A stretch of DNA of 14,518 nt from MFZZ01 sp964610165. Lineage in GTDB: Bacteria; Patescibacteriota; Microgenomatia; UBA1406; GWC2-37-13. The DNA lies in NCBI GenBank assembly GCA_964610165.1, contig CAZSUZ010000029.1, forward strand, positions 1 through 14,518, written 5' to 3'. Shown here one piece after another: positions 1 to 7,442 of this stretch. The notes under the pieces were generated by a model that was given only the letters and a program-made list of their open reading frames with translations, searched no databases and was not told the DNA's origin. Each line of letters opens with the position of its first letter. Within the stretch, counting starts at the first letter, position 1. The translations under genes were made by a program, and so were the position numbers.

Positions 1-987
1 GACACCAGTTTCTGCCAAAAAAAGCAAAAATATATTATGCACAGGTTGAAAGAAAAGATAGGAATATGGAATTGGAAATTGAGTTTGCGCAGCTAGATAT
101 GCACCTAACCCAGTTCCTGTAATGAGATATTGTAATATTGTTTGAATAGAATTTTGAATTAAATAAAGACGTTTTTGAAAACTTTCTGGATCTCCTTGTG
201 CCGAAATAAATAAAAGACTTAAAACTGATAGAACTATTATTCTTCCAACCGCACAAAATTTACAAGCAATATATTTCGAAGCAAAATAGGCCGTAAGTAT
301 TAAGAAGGTTATAATAACAATTTTGGAGAATGAAAGTAGTATTAATACAGAAGATATAGCTATAAAAGTGTACTTAAGATAAATATGTTTGTTATATTTT
401 TTTTCGAATAAAATGTATGTATAAAGTAACAGAAAGAATCCGGCTAAAGAATTTGGATGTGAAAAACTACCATACCCTCGTAATATTTCAGTTCCTTGTA
501 GACTAGTTTTTGCAATTCCTGGTGTAGAAATGGAAAAGTATCTTTCACCCAAGAAATATGCAAAGCCTTGCATTGTGTGTTGTTGAGTAATTTGGAATAA
601 AACAAGAATAAGTTGTAATAATGCTCCGCCAATAAAGGCCAATAGCACGTATTTTATGTTTAATTTTGGTTTTAGCAAAAAGAATAATGTAACTACTTCT
701 GCGAGTTTTATCCATTTATAAAAACTAATCCAAGGAGATAATGAAAAAATAATATTTGCAATAATGAGTAGAAAAATAATAAATATCTTTTTATTGAACT
801 GAATTTTAAAAGTTTTAATTGAAAGAATAGTTAATAAAAGTATTATGCAATCGGTAAGATAAATTGTTGGGGTTAAATAATCAATCCTTACACCAGATAC
901 ATAAGAAAATGGAAGAAAAAAATGTTTTCCCAATTGAGTAGGAAGTAAAAAAAGGAGCAGATAAATAAGATTCTCTTTTAATTTCAT
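1..987 (-). CDS. O-antigen ligase/polymerase-like membrane protein (partial, C-terminus off the left edge)
   Basis: An open frame of 329 codons starts at ATG 987 and has no stop before the window edge, so the C-terminus is missing. It is a polytopic membrane protein of the Wzy_C/WaaL superfamily, which polymerises or transfers undecaprenyl-linked glycans on the outer face of the cytoplasmic membrane. Visible landmarks are an N-terminal hydrophobic segment with PTQLGKHFF and VDYLTPTIYLTD (residues 16-46), the GYGSFSHPNSLAGF motif (171-184), GTGLGAYL (291-298), and VHNIFLLFLAETG (316-328), the conserved His/Asn-containing loop after the large periplasmic segment. About nine hydrophobic helices can be seen. 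The start lies 5 nt after the stop of the repeat surface protein, so the two genes are probably one operon with coupled translation. Only a weak purine stretch precedes the ATG. Family assignment is firm; whether it is a polymerase, a lipid-linked ligase or a protein O-glycosyltransferase cannot be decided. Confidence 0.88.
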   Translation of the reverse strand, partial: MKLKENLIYLLLFLLPTQLGKHFFLPFSYVSGVRIDYLTPTIYLTDCIILLLTILSIKTFKIQFNKKIFIIFLLIIANIIFSLSPWISFYKWIKLAEVVTLFFLLKPKLNIKYVLLAFIGGALLQLILVLFQITQQHTMQGFAYFLGERYFSISTPGIAKTSLQGTEILRGYGSFSHPNSLAGFFLLLYTYILFEKKYNKHIYLKYTFIAISSVLILLSFSKIVIITFLILTAYFASKYIACKFCAVGRIIVLSVLSLLFISAQGDPESFQKRLYLIQNSIQTILQYLITGTGLGAYLAAQTQFPIPYSYLFFQPVHNIFLLFLAETGV

Positions 988-992
988 ACACT

Positions 993-3554
993 CTATTGTA
1001 CCTGTCTACCTTCGACTGTGATGTCTGATAAGTGAGGTAACAAATCTAAGTACATTTTTGGATTAAATACGATAAATACATTCGGTTGAATATCTGGATT
1101 TGTTGCTCTGTTTCTGGTAATTGTTGTTGCAGTGTTAGAAATCAAATTTCCATTAATTTTTAGTGGGTTAACTGATGCTCCAAGACTTATTGCATTTCCG
1201 ATAAGTATTGCATTGACAGTTGTTACTGCAGGGTTTATTGAAATAGTACCAGTAGAAATTATAGCTATAGAATTATCTGCAACAGTATTAAATGTCGGTA
1301 CCTGATTAAGAGTGACATTTCCATTCACTAGTAGTACAAAGTCTGTTGCGTTTGAAGTAGGGGCGCCTGTAATTACTAATGGTAATGATCCTGTATATAT
1401 ATTTACAGTATTTGATGCCACTTGGTTATAGTCAGTGATTGAATTAATTGGTTTTTGCGCAGTAGCATAGGTTGTAAATGTTGAGAGTGCATTTAAATAT
1501 GTGTCTGCGTCTGTATAACTTTCTCGGCGAATATTGTTAGTTGAAACATATCCGCTAGCAGATACAACTCTAATTGTACTTGTAGCGGAAGTAATGCCCG
1601 CACCACCTTTAACAATTAAGAATGGATCTGTAGTATCATCTACTGCATCATACGCTTGTATTCCTGCTGGCATAGAAACATCAATAGCTTGTAATCTATG
1701 TAACGATGCGTTACTAAGTTTATAAAAAGGTTCACTTGCTACGGCAGAAAAAATATTTCCATTTGAAGTATTGTTGCCTTCATTTGTTTCAGAAACGGTA
1801 GCTCCAAAGTCTAAAGTAACATCAATGCTAGAGTCTTCATTACAATTAATGCCACCGTATGTGTCTCCTACTTGAGAGCATGGAACTGTAGCTGTTCCAC
1901 AATTTGCAGCACCAATTGCAGGGATTGTTACTGTCCTTGTAGTAACTGCTCCACTAACTGTATTCACAATACGAATGATGAATGTCTGTGTTGATGCACC
2001 AGCTGGACCATTATTACAATATATAATATCATAGCCCTCTGTGCCACTAGTACCTGGTGGATCTCGAGTGATTGTACCAGGGGTAAGATCTGGTCTTAAA
2101 GCAAAGTTGGCCGTGACACTTCTGTTTGCAGTCATGGCAAGTGTACATACATTGCCAGTTGTTGTTGTACAAGGATTACCAGTTGCAAAGCTAGAGAAGA
2201 TGTAAGTTGCGGCAGGATTAGCTCTTAGATATACGGTTGTACCGTGAGTATAACTAGCAGCACAAGCACCAAAACCAGTTGAGGCAGAGGTGGTACTACA
2301 TTGAAATGATCCACTCCCCGCAGGACTTGCAGCTGTTGTNNNNNNNNNNNNNNNNNNNNNNNNNNNNNNNNNNNNNNNNNNNNNNNNNNNNNNNNNNNNN
2401 NNNNNNNNNNNNNNNNNNNNNNNNNNNNNNNNNNNNNNNTTAGTTGCAGGATTAGCTCGTAGATATACGGTTGTACCGTGAGTATAACTAGCAGCACAAG
2501 TACCAAAACCAGTTGAAGCAGAGGTGGTACTACATTGAAATGATCCACTCCCCGCAGGACTTGCAGCTGTTGTGAGTGTTCGAGGTACAAGAGCAAAATT
2601 AGCGGTAATACTACGATTAGCAGTCATGGCATAAGTACAGACATTACTTGAAACCGTAGTACAACCATGACCAGTTGCAAAACTTGTAAAACCATAGTTG
2701 GTTGCGGCGTTTGCACGCACGTATACGGTTGTATTATTTACATATGTTGCGGCACAAGCACCGAAGCCAGTTGAGGCAGAGGTGGTGCTACATTGGAATG
2801 TTCCACTACCTGCAGGATTTGCAGCTGTTGTAAGAGTGCGTGTAATTGGTGGAGGAGCTGTACATGAAAAAGCTGGACTATTCCAGCTCCAAGAACCACC
2901 TACATTAGCAGAATTTTTTGTTGAGACTGCCCATTGGTACCGCGTACCGTATGTAATAGGGAATGTGTAATTGATAGCTGTAGGTTGTGCTACTTGATCA
3001 TTCAGAGCCAAATTTTGCCAGTCATGGATGACGGGTCCACTCATGCTTCCTTGGTAGTCTAGTCTTGCAATATATCCAGAAGCACCAGTAACAGCATTCC
3101 AGCGAACAGTTAATGTGCCATTTGTATTACAAGTATAATTTTGACCTGTAGGTGGTGGTAAAGTGGGTACAGGAGTTGCTGCGCAAGGATTTGTTGGAAA
3201 TGTACCACCAAACGTGTCAGAGCCAGCACATGAGTTCCTCGTATACGCTTCGTAATTATAGGTACTGCCACATAAAAGATTTGTTGCTAAGTAAGGATCA
3301 TCACCAGAGTAGCCTGGTTTTGGATCACCTACTCTCCACACTGCTATGCCTTCATTTCCTCGTCCTCCGTTGCGGTCAACAAGAGCTTGTGTACTATTTC
3401 CGTTATAAGGATAAGTAAGCGCTGCAGTAATGCCATCAGTATTACAATATTGACCAAAAATTGAAGATTGTGAAGGAGAGATTACAAAAAAACCAATAAA
3501 CAACAATAAGGATGCGAGGCATTTCTTAATGAAAATTGGTTTTAAATACTGCAT
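993..3554 (-). CDS. Secreted cysteine-rich repeat surface protein (FN3-like, InlB-B-like repeats, CARDB-like, polymer-like C-terminus)
   Basis: At least 853 residues; the true length is unknown because 100 Ns lie inside the gene. The N-terminus (1-30) is basic then hydrophobic (LASLLLFIGFFVIS), a signal peptide or anchor. Then come a Cys-containing region (37-124), an FN3-like domain (about 133-231, with LTVRWNAVTGASGYIARL), and at least three divergent InlB B-repeat-type units of about 86 residues (239-324, 325 to about 403 across the gap, about 404-486). Each unit carries FQCSTTSASTGFG.CAA, a second Cys pair where complete, and ends MTANRS.TANFAL. A CARDB-like domain follows (488-597, ending ETNEGNN), then a C-terminal domain (605-853, FVLLVNGNVTL, SIAIISTGTISI, INGNLIS) like those ending many CPR surface proteins. 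Paired cysteines imply an extracytoplasmic location. It is visibly richer in G+C than its neighbours. It heads an operon with the O-antigen ligase-like gene. Adhesion or a glycan-acceptor role is inference. Confidence 0.85.
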   Translation of the reverse strand: MQYLKPIFIKKCLASLLLFIGFFVISPSQSSIFGQYCNTDGITAALTYPYNGNSTQALVDRNGGRGNEGIAVWRVGDPKPGYSGDDPYLATNLLCGSTYNYEAYTRNSCAGSDTFGGTFPTNPCAATPVPTLPPPTGQNYTCNTNGTLTVRWNAVTGASGYIARLDYQGSMSGPVIHDWQNLALNDQVAQPTAINYTFPITYGTRYQWAVSTKNSANVGGSWSWNSPAFSCTAPPPITRTLTTAANPAGSGTFQCSTTSASTGFGACAATYVNNTTVYVRANAATNYGFTSFATGHGCTTVSSNVCTYAMTANRSITANFALVPRTLTTAASPAGSGSFQCSTTSASTGFGTCAASYTHGTTVYLRANPATXXXXXXXXXXXXXXXXXXXXXXXXXXXXXXXXXXTTAASPAGSGSFQCSTTSASTGFGACAASYTHGTTVYLRANPAATYIFSSFATGNPCTTTTGNVCTLAMTANRSVTANFALRPDLTPGTITRDPPGTSGTEGYDIIYCNNGPAGASTQTFIIRIVNTVSGAVTTRTVTIPAIGAANCGTATVPCSQVGDTYGGINCNEDSSIDVTLDFGATVSETNEGNNTSNGNIFSAVASEPFYKLSNASLHRLQAIDVSMPAGIQAYDAVDDTTDPFLIVKGGAGITSATSTIRVVSASGYVSTNNIRRESYTDADTYLNALSTFTTYATAQKPINSITDYNQVASNTVNIYTGSLPLVITGAPTSNATDFVLLVNGNVTLNQVPTFNTVADNSIAIISTGTISINPAVTTVNAILIGNAISLGASVNPLKINGNLISNTATTITRNRATNPDIQPNVFIVFNPKMYLDLLPHLSDITVEGRQVQ
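2097..2840 (-). repeat. Tandem 258-bp protein-coding repeats (three units visible, interrupted by the gap)
   Basis: The intact unit (2583-2840) is 258 bp, or 86 codons. The copies at 2221-2339 and 2455-2573 differ at only about 3 of 119 positions, whereas the copy at 2713-2831 is more diverged. High identity between adjacent units indicates recent duplication or gene conversion, and it explains the assembly break. The encoded unit matches the divergent InlB B-repeat pattern (GT.VYLRA.PA...F.SFATG..C......C...M.ANRS.TANF). Confidence 0.9.
2340..2439. other. Assembly gap (100 Ns)
   Basis: Exactly 100 Ns, the conventional placeholder for a scaffold gap of unknown size, sit inside the second repeat unit of the surface protein. 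The reading frame happens to stay open across it. The homologous 119-bp copies are 258 bp apart where sequence is complete but 234 bp apart across the gap. About 24 bp more than the 100 Ns is therefore missing if one unit is interrupted, or that plus further multiples of 258 bp if units collapsed. Confidence 0.95.
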
Positions 3555-3590
3555 TATTTATACTATAAACTATATTAAAAAGTCCTGCAA
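3555..3590 (-). promoter_or_regulatory. Promoter of the surface protein-ligase operon, near-leaderless
   Basis: On the minus strand TATAGT (3567-3562) lies 7 nt before the ATG at 3554. A TTGCAG hexamer (3590-3585, sharing the TTG of a -35) sits 17 nt further upstream. This places the transcription start at or next to the A of the start codon. There is no Shine-Dalgarno sequence. The -10 is good; the -35 is weak. Confidence 0.5.
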
Positions 3591-3594
3591 TTAT

Positions 3595-5076
3595 ATGATT
3601 GGTTTTTTTTACATATACCTAACAGCAATTCTCATTTTTGAAGGTTTTACCATAACTAATGGACGAGAAATAGCTTTATATCTTTTGTACTCCTTCCCAT
3701 TTATTATGATACTGATGATGACTATTGTAAAGGGCAGATTTAAAATTCCTTACTTTTTTTCTATAATATTTAGTACGTTTGTTTTATTCTCTTTTGTTTC
3801 TACATACTTTGCTGCAGATGTTTCAGATGGATTACAGTACACATTTGTTTATATGTCAGTATTTCTCTTATTTTTAATTACATATAACTTAAAAGAAGAG
3901 TTAATTAAAAAAATGCCGATATTTATTTTCTCATTTTCGGTTATTACGTTATTGTTTGCATGTTATTTAACTTTTTTTATGGGTGATAATTGGCCAGATT
4001 ATGTATCTAATAGAACATATCAATTTGTATATCCATCATTTAATAACACTCAACACCCATTGGGAAGGTGGCTGATTATTCCAACAATTTTTGCGTGTAG
4101 TATGTATTTTTATTCTTTCAATAAAAAATATTTATTAGGATTTATCTGTTTTGCCTTAATTGTCTGTTTAACATTTGTTAGAGCAGCCTATGTTTCTCTT
4201 ATTGTCACAACAATCCTTATTTTATTTGTTACAAACAAGCGTGACCATACATTTTGGCAGAAATATAAATTAATCAGTATTGTATTTACAACGATAATTA
4301 TTCTATTATCTATTTTGACATTTTCTACAGTGAAAGAAGCAGAGCAGATGCCTCTATTAAATAATGTTCACACTTTACTAAAGGAACATGTATCTTTACC
4401 AGATAAAACATTATTGGGGTTAAGGATTGAGCATTATACTAATGCAATAGATATAGTTAAGTCTAACCCCTTTTTTGGATTAGGACCCAATAATTTAACA
4501 CATATTACTGAATTTGCAGGAAAAAGAATTGTGGCAAATACAAGAGAAAATATGTTCTTAGAAGTTTTTGCTGAAAATGGATTAATAGGTGGGTTATTAT
4601 TTACTATTCTTATATTTCTGCTTATTAAATCTGCAATTGATCAAATTAAAAGTGGAAGTGCCAAAGTAGCTCCAGTTATTTTTGTATTTATTGGTCTTCT
4701 TATTATGTTTCAAATAGATTCCTCTGTCAGATTCTATTCTTTTCTTATAATGTTTTTTTTATTAGCTGGACTTTTTTACAAAGAAGAGGAATGGAAAATA
4801 CGCACTTCCTATTTATTAATACCTGCAGTAACAATTTTTATTTTTTTTCAATTAATGATAATAAATAGTATTTTAACTAAGCAGAATAAGTATGAAATGG
4901 CACATAAGATATATCCATTCAATAAAGAAAATTATGCAATTCTTATTCAAGAAAAGATTAATAATAAATCGTTTGAGGAAGCTAAATCATTGCTCAGACA
5001 GTATAAATTCTTATATAAAGGGAACAATGATGCGTTAAAAGTAATCGATCATATTGATAAACAAGTAAATTATTAG
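3595..5076 (+). CDS. O-antigen ligase/polymerase-like membrane protein with C-terminal helical tail
   Basis: A 493-residue polytopic membrane protein of the Wzy_C/WaaL superfamily, acting on lipid-linked glycans at the outer face of the membrane. I chose ATG 3595 (MIGFFYIYLTAILIF), which begins directly with a transmembrane segment. An in-frame ATG at 3529 would overlap the divergent surface protein start and its promoter and would add an unlikely tail. Landmarks are LTFVRAAYVSLI (about 192-203), RIEHYTNAIDIVKSNPFFGLG (277-297), the loop motif NTRENMFLEVFAENGLIGG (about 315-333), and a cluster of hydrophobic helices on each side. The last 60 residues (about 430-493, AHKIYPFNKENYAILIQ, then SFEEAKSLLRQYK) are hydrophilic and resemble a TPR-like helical tail, as found on some bacterial ligases. 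It ends 4 nt from the convergent small-protein gene. A TATACT/TATAAA stretch at 3559-3569 could be its -10. Polymerase versus ligase cannot be told. Confidence 0.85.
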   Translation: MIGFFYIYLTAILIFEGFTITNGREIALYLLYSFPFIMILMMTIVKGRFKIPYFFSIIFSTFVLFSFVSTYFAADVSDGLQYTFVYMSVFLLFLITYNLKEELIKKMPIFIFSFSVITLLFACYLTFFMGDNWPDYVSNRTYQFVYPSFNNTQHPLGRWLIIPTIFACSMYFYSFNKKYLLGFICFALIVCLTFVRAAYVSLIVTTILILFVTNKRDHTFWQKYKLISIVFTTIIILLSILTFSTVKEAEQMPLLNNVHTLLKEHVSLPDKTLLGLRIEHYTNAIDIVKSNPFFGLGPNNLTHITEFAGKRIVANTRENMFLEVFAENGLIGGLLFTILIFLLIKSAIDQIKSGSAKVAPVIFVFIGLLIMFQIDSSVRFYSFLIMFFLLAGLFYKEEEWKIRTSYLLIPAVTIFIFFQLMIINSILTKQNKYEMAHKIYPFNKENYAILIQEKINNKSFEEAKSLLRQYKFLYKGNNDALKVIDHIDKQVNY

Positions 5077-5080
5077 GTTC

Positions 5081-5536
5081 TTATTCTTTACAATTTAACA
5101 TAAGAACACTATCACTTGCAGAAATTTCTCTAGCAGTTGTACATGAAATATTTTCGTCACTTTCATGCAAAAATTCCCATGTATCATTTGCTTGTTTAAG
5201 ATATATTTTTTTTGTAGTATTTTCTTCATCCATTGAAAAGGTCGTGTTGACTATTGCGTATCCTAATCCAGCATATTCAACTGTATTTTGAATATTATTT
5301 GCTGTAGGATATGTATCAACAACATAGTCCATAACGATTTCGTCAATTGTTAATTTATTTTTCATTTCACTTTCTTTTATCTGTTCTGAAGTTTGTGGTG
5401 TCGATGTAGTAGTTTCTTGAGTATCAGAATCAGATTGTTTTGATCGTTGAGAAAGTAAAATGATAATAGTAATAGTTGCTACTATAACAATTGCAACAAT
5501 GATGAGAATTAAATTAGAGTTCTTTTTTTGTATCAT
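5081..5536 (-). CDS. Small single-pass membrane-anchored protein, function unknown
   Basis: A 151-residue protein that I do not recognise. Residues 1-29 are a short basic start followed by a strongly hydrophobic helix (LILIIVAIVIVATITIIILL), giving an N-in, C-out anchor. Residues 30-58 form a Ser/Thr/Gln-rich linker. Residues 60-151 form a small extracytoplasmic domain (TIDEIVMDYVVDTYP, YAGLGYAIVNTTF, KKIYLKQANDTWEFLHES) with two cysteines (C132, C149) that could form a disulfide. The pattern of a variable residue-contact segment followed by W.F and a Cys near the end resembles small lumenal domains common in low-GC and CPR bacteria, but no family can be named. It is transcribed alone, divergently from the peptidase-nucleotidyltransferase gene and convergently with the ligase-like gene 4 nt away. 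Confidence 0.75.
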   Translation of the reverse strand: MIQKKNSNLILIIVAIVIVATITIIILLSQRSKQSDSDTQETTTSTPQTSEQIKESEMKNKLTIDEIVMDYVVDTYPTANNIQNTVEYAGLGYAIVNTTFSMDEENTTKKIYLKQANDTWEFLHESDENISCTTAREISASDSVLMLNCKE

Positions 5537-5604
5537 TTCTAATTAACAGATTAGTTTATAAAAAACTGCTTGTCAAGAAAATATCTGATAGTATATAAAG
5601 CGAT
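5537..5604. promoter_or_regulatory. Compact divergent promoter with shared palindromic -35
   Basis: The palindrome CTTGTCAAG (5569-5577) gives TTGTCA on the plus strand (5570-5575) and perfect TTGACA on the minus strand (5576-5571). On the plus strand, TATATA (5592-5597, spacing 16) or TATAAA (5594-5599, spacing 18) puts the start of transcription at about the A of ATG 5605. On the minus strand a weaker TAATCT follows at spacing 17, leaving about 11 nt to ATG 5536. Two polymerases could not occupy both sites at once, so the genes are probably expressed in competition. Confidence 0.6.
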
Positions 5605-6849
5605 ATGTCGATTCTTGAGCTACATACATTAGGAAAAATTAAAACTTTTGGAAATAGCATGTTTCCTTTGCTTATAAATGGTGATGTGGTTTATTTTCAA
5701 AAAACTCATTTTAAGGATATTAATGTAAATGACATTATTATTTTTAAGCAAAGGAGTCGATATATTACACATAGAGTAATTTATAAAACAGATACATATC
5801 TTATTCCTAAAGGTGACAATAATTTAAAAGCGGATGGGAAAGTATATAAAAAAGATATTATTGGCACATTGGAAAAAGTAAAAAGAGGGAAAATAGAATT
5901 TCATCCAGAATTGTTTTACCATTTACAATCATCTTTTTATTTGAAAGAAATAAAACATATTGTTACTCTTTTTAAAAAATATAAAATTGAATATCTATTT
6001 TTGAAAGGATTACCAGTACATTTGAAATATGAAAAAAAAATCCCTCGTAGATTGTATGCTGATTCAGATATTTTAATTCATATAAAAGATCTTTACAAAG
6101 TTAAAAAGCTTTTACTTACACTTGGATACAAGCCTGGTGAAGGTAATTTAAATAAAAATAAACAGGCAGACTTTGGAGAATTAAATTTTTATAAAAAAAT
6201 TAAAAATGTAGTTGTCGTTTTTGATGTTCATGTTGAACCTGTATTTATGATGACTCAGATTAATCTGACAAAGGAATTATACTCACAATCATTAATGCAA
6301 GCTTTAACAGTTAATTTTTTACAACAAAAAAATGACATTCTGTTAGATAAGGCAACATATCACATATTAAAGCCTGCTCACTTAGTTTTGTATCTATGTT
6401 TGCATTTTTTTCATCATAATTTTAAAGGAGCATTTAGATTGTCGTTTATTCATACAATTATTTCTAAAGAAAATAATACTGAAATGTGGAAGGAATTCGT
6501 TGGTTTTAGTAAGCGTTACCGTTTAGAAAATTTTATATATCCAGTATTGTTACTTCTTAAAAATTACTATAAAACTCGCATTCCAAATGAGGTAGTTAAA
6601 CAATTAGAACCTTGTAATTATATACAAGTAAAAATTGGGGAATATTTTGTATCTGACCAATTTTTTAACGATGAAAGTAGACTTTTTGGTGGTTTAAATA
6701 GATTATTATTATTATTAAGTTTATCTTCAAATCCTGTATACAAGAAGTTATTACTACTGGTGAATAAAGAAATTTGGTATTTAGTTATTGTTATACTTGG
6801 AAAGATTGGTTTATTTATTCTTAATAAGCCTAAAAGGAGCCTTCGATAA
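5605..6849 (+). CDS. S26-type peptidase-like domain fused to an uncharacterised nucleotidyltransferase domain (NTP_transf_5-like)
   Basis: A 414-residue two-domain protein. Residues 1-100 look like an archaeal/SipW-type S26 (or S24) peptidase: GNSMFPLLINGDVV with candidate nucleophile Ser18, ITHRVI with His56, PKGDNN (69-73), and a later Asp (D77 or D84). There is no transmembrane segment before the Ser, unlike true signal peptidases. Residues about 105-340 match the 'uncharacterised nucleotidyltransferase' family (PF14907-like): YLFLKGLPV (130-138), RRLYADSDILI with D153/D155 as the metal-binding pair, and FDVHVEP with D207. A hydrophobic stretch near the C-terminus (about 391-406) followed by basic residues may be a tail anchor. 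The last 39 nt overlap the convergent phosphoglycosyl transferase gene. Both families are known near peptide-modification and surface-glycan loci; the substrate is unknown. The peptidase domain could instead be regulatory or inactive. Confidence 0.75.
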   Translation: MSILELHTLGKIKTFGNSMFPLLINGDVVYFQKTHFKDINVNDIIIFKQRSRYITHRVIYKTDTYLIPKGDNNLKADGKVYKKDIIGTLEKVKRGKIEFHPELFYHLQSSFYLKEIKHIVTLFKKYKIEYLFLKGLPVHLKYEKKIPRRLYADSDILIHIKDLYKVKKLLLTLGYKPGEGNLNKNKQADFGELNFYKKIKNVVVVFDVHVEPVFMMTQINLTKELYSQSLMQALTVNFLQQKNDILLDKATYHILKPAHLVLYLCLHFFHHNFKGAFRLSFIHTIISKENNTEMWKEFVGFSKRYRLENFIYPVLLLLKNYYKTRIPNEVVKQLEPCNYIQVKIGEYFVSDQFFNDESRLFGGLNRLLLLLSLSSNPVYKKLLLLVNKEIWYLVIVILGKIGLFILNKPKRSLR

Positions 6850-7401
6850 TAGAATAATTGTATTTAAGACAATATACAGATCTAGCAATAACGAATGATT
6901 TTTAACGTAAAACATATCTAATTCCATCCATTCTTTAAAAGAAAGATTATGAGAACCCTTTATTACCCATAAGGAAGTAATTCCTGGTAAAACAGTAAAA
7001 CGTTTTTGATATTTTTTAGGAATTTTATTAGATTCATTAATTAATAAAGGTCGTGGACCAACAAAAGACATTTCTCCCCTTATTATATTAATAAGTTGAG
7101 GTAATTCATCGAATCCAGTTTTTGATAGAATTCTTCCTATTTTTGTATATCTTGGGTCATTTGCAATTTTAAAAACAGGTCCATTAGCTTCATTAAGATG
7201 GATATAATTTTTTCTTACATTTTCTGCATTGGTAACCATAGAACGCATTTTATAAATAAAAAAAATCTTTTTATTCTTACCGGCTCGCATTTGTTTAAAT
7301 ATAAATGGACCTTGCGAGGTGGTCTTTACTAGTATAAATAATAGAAAAAGTACTGGAGAAAGAATTATTAATAATAAGAAAGCTAAAATTTTACTAATCA
7401 T
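6811..7401 (-). CDS. Short phosphoglycosyl transferase (bacterial sugar transferase, PglC/WcaJ-core type)
   Basis: A monotopic enzyme that moves a sugar-1-phosphate from a nucleotide sugar to undecaprenyl phosphate, starting glycan assembly at the cytoplasmic face. With start ATG 7401 it has 196 residues, the usual size of the catalytic core alone. It shows the re-entrant hydrophobic helix ending in LSPV (1-25), SQGPFIFKQMRAGKN (29-43), IYKMRSM (49-55), the Asp-Glu dyad in GFDELPQLINIIRGEMSFVGPRP (D98, E99), and PGITSLW...LSFKEWMELDMFYV (139-166). Upstream in-frame starts exist (ATG 7455, TTG 7464), but they add a tail atypical of the family and lie over a promoter, so I prefer 7401. Its 3' end overlaps the convergent gene by 39 nt. 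The initial sugar cannot be inferred. Confidence 0.9.
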   Translation of the reverse strand: MISKILAFLLLIILSPVLFLLFILVKTTSQGPFIFKQMRAGKNKKIFFIYKMRSMVTNAENVRKNYIHLNEANGPVFKIANDPRYTKIGRILSKTGFDELPQLINIIRGEMSFVGPRPLLINESNKIPKKYQKRFTVLPGITSLWVIKGSHNLSFKEWMELDMFYVKNHSLLLDLYIVLNTIILLSKAPFRLIKNK

Positions 7402-7442
7402 AAAAATACTATAGAGTATGGCATAATGAATCTTAGTGTCAA
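7402..7442 (-). promoter_or_regulatory. Promoter of the phosphoglycosyl transferase gene
   Basis: On the minus strand a perfect TTGACA (7442-7437) is followed by CATACT at spacing 16 and by TATAGT (7413-7408) at spacing 23. TATAGT ends 6 nt before ATG 7401, which would make the mRNA leaderless. CATACT would instead give a leader of about 6-7 nt. The element lies inside the longer alternative reading frame and so supports the downstream start. Confidence 0.5.

Noticed and set aside
35..632. Two short minus-strand frames (35-256, 444-632) suggesting small genes at the left edge
   Set aside because: A single 329-codon frame on the same strand covers 1-987 with clear O-antigen ligase motifs; the short frames are shadows.
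2225..2596. Minus-strand frame of 123 codons spanning the gap
   Set aside because: It is an out-of-frame shadow of the repeat protein; its low-complexity Leu/Val translation and the N-run keep it open artificially.
2698..2970. Plus-strand open frame opposite the surface protein
   Set aside because: It is antisense to well-supported repeat and FN3-like domains and has no recognisable protein features.
3529..3594. Longer N-terminus for the plus-strand ligase-like gene (ATG 3529)
   Set aside because: It would overlap the divergent surface protein start and its promoter, and it adds a hydrophilic, Cys-containing tail unlike the family.
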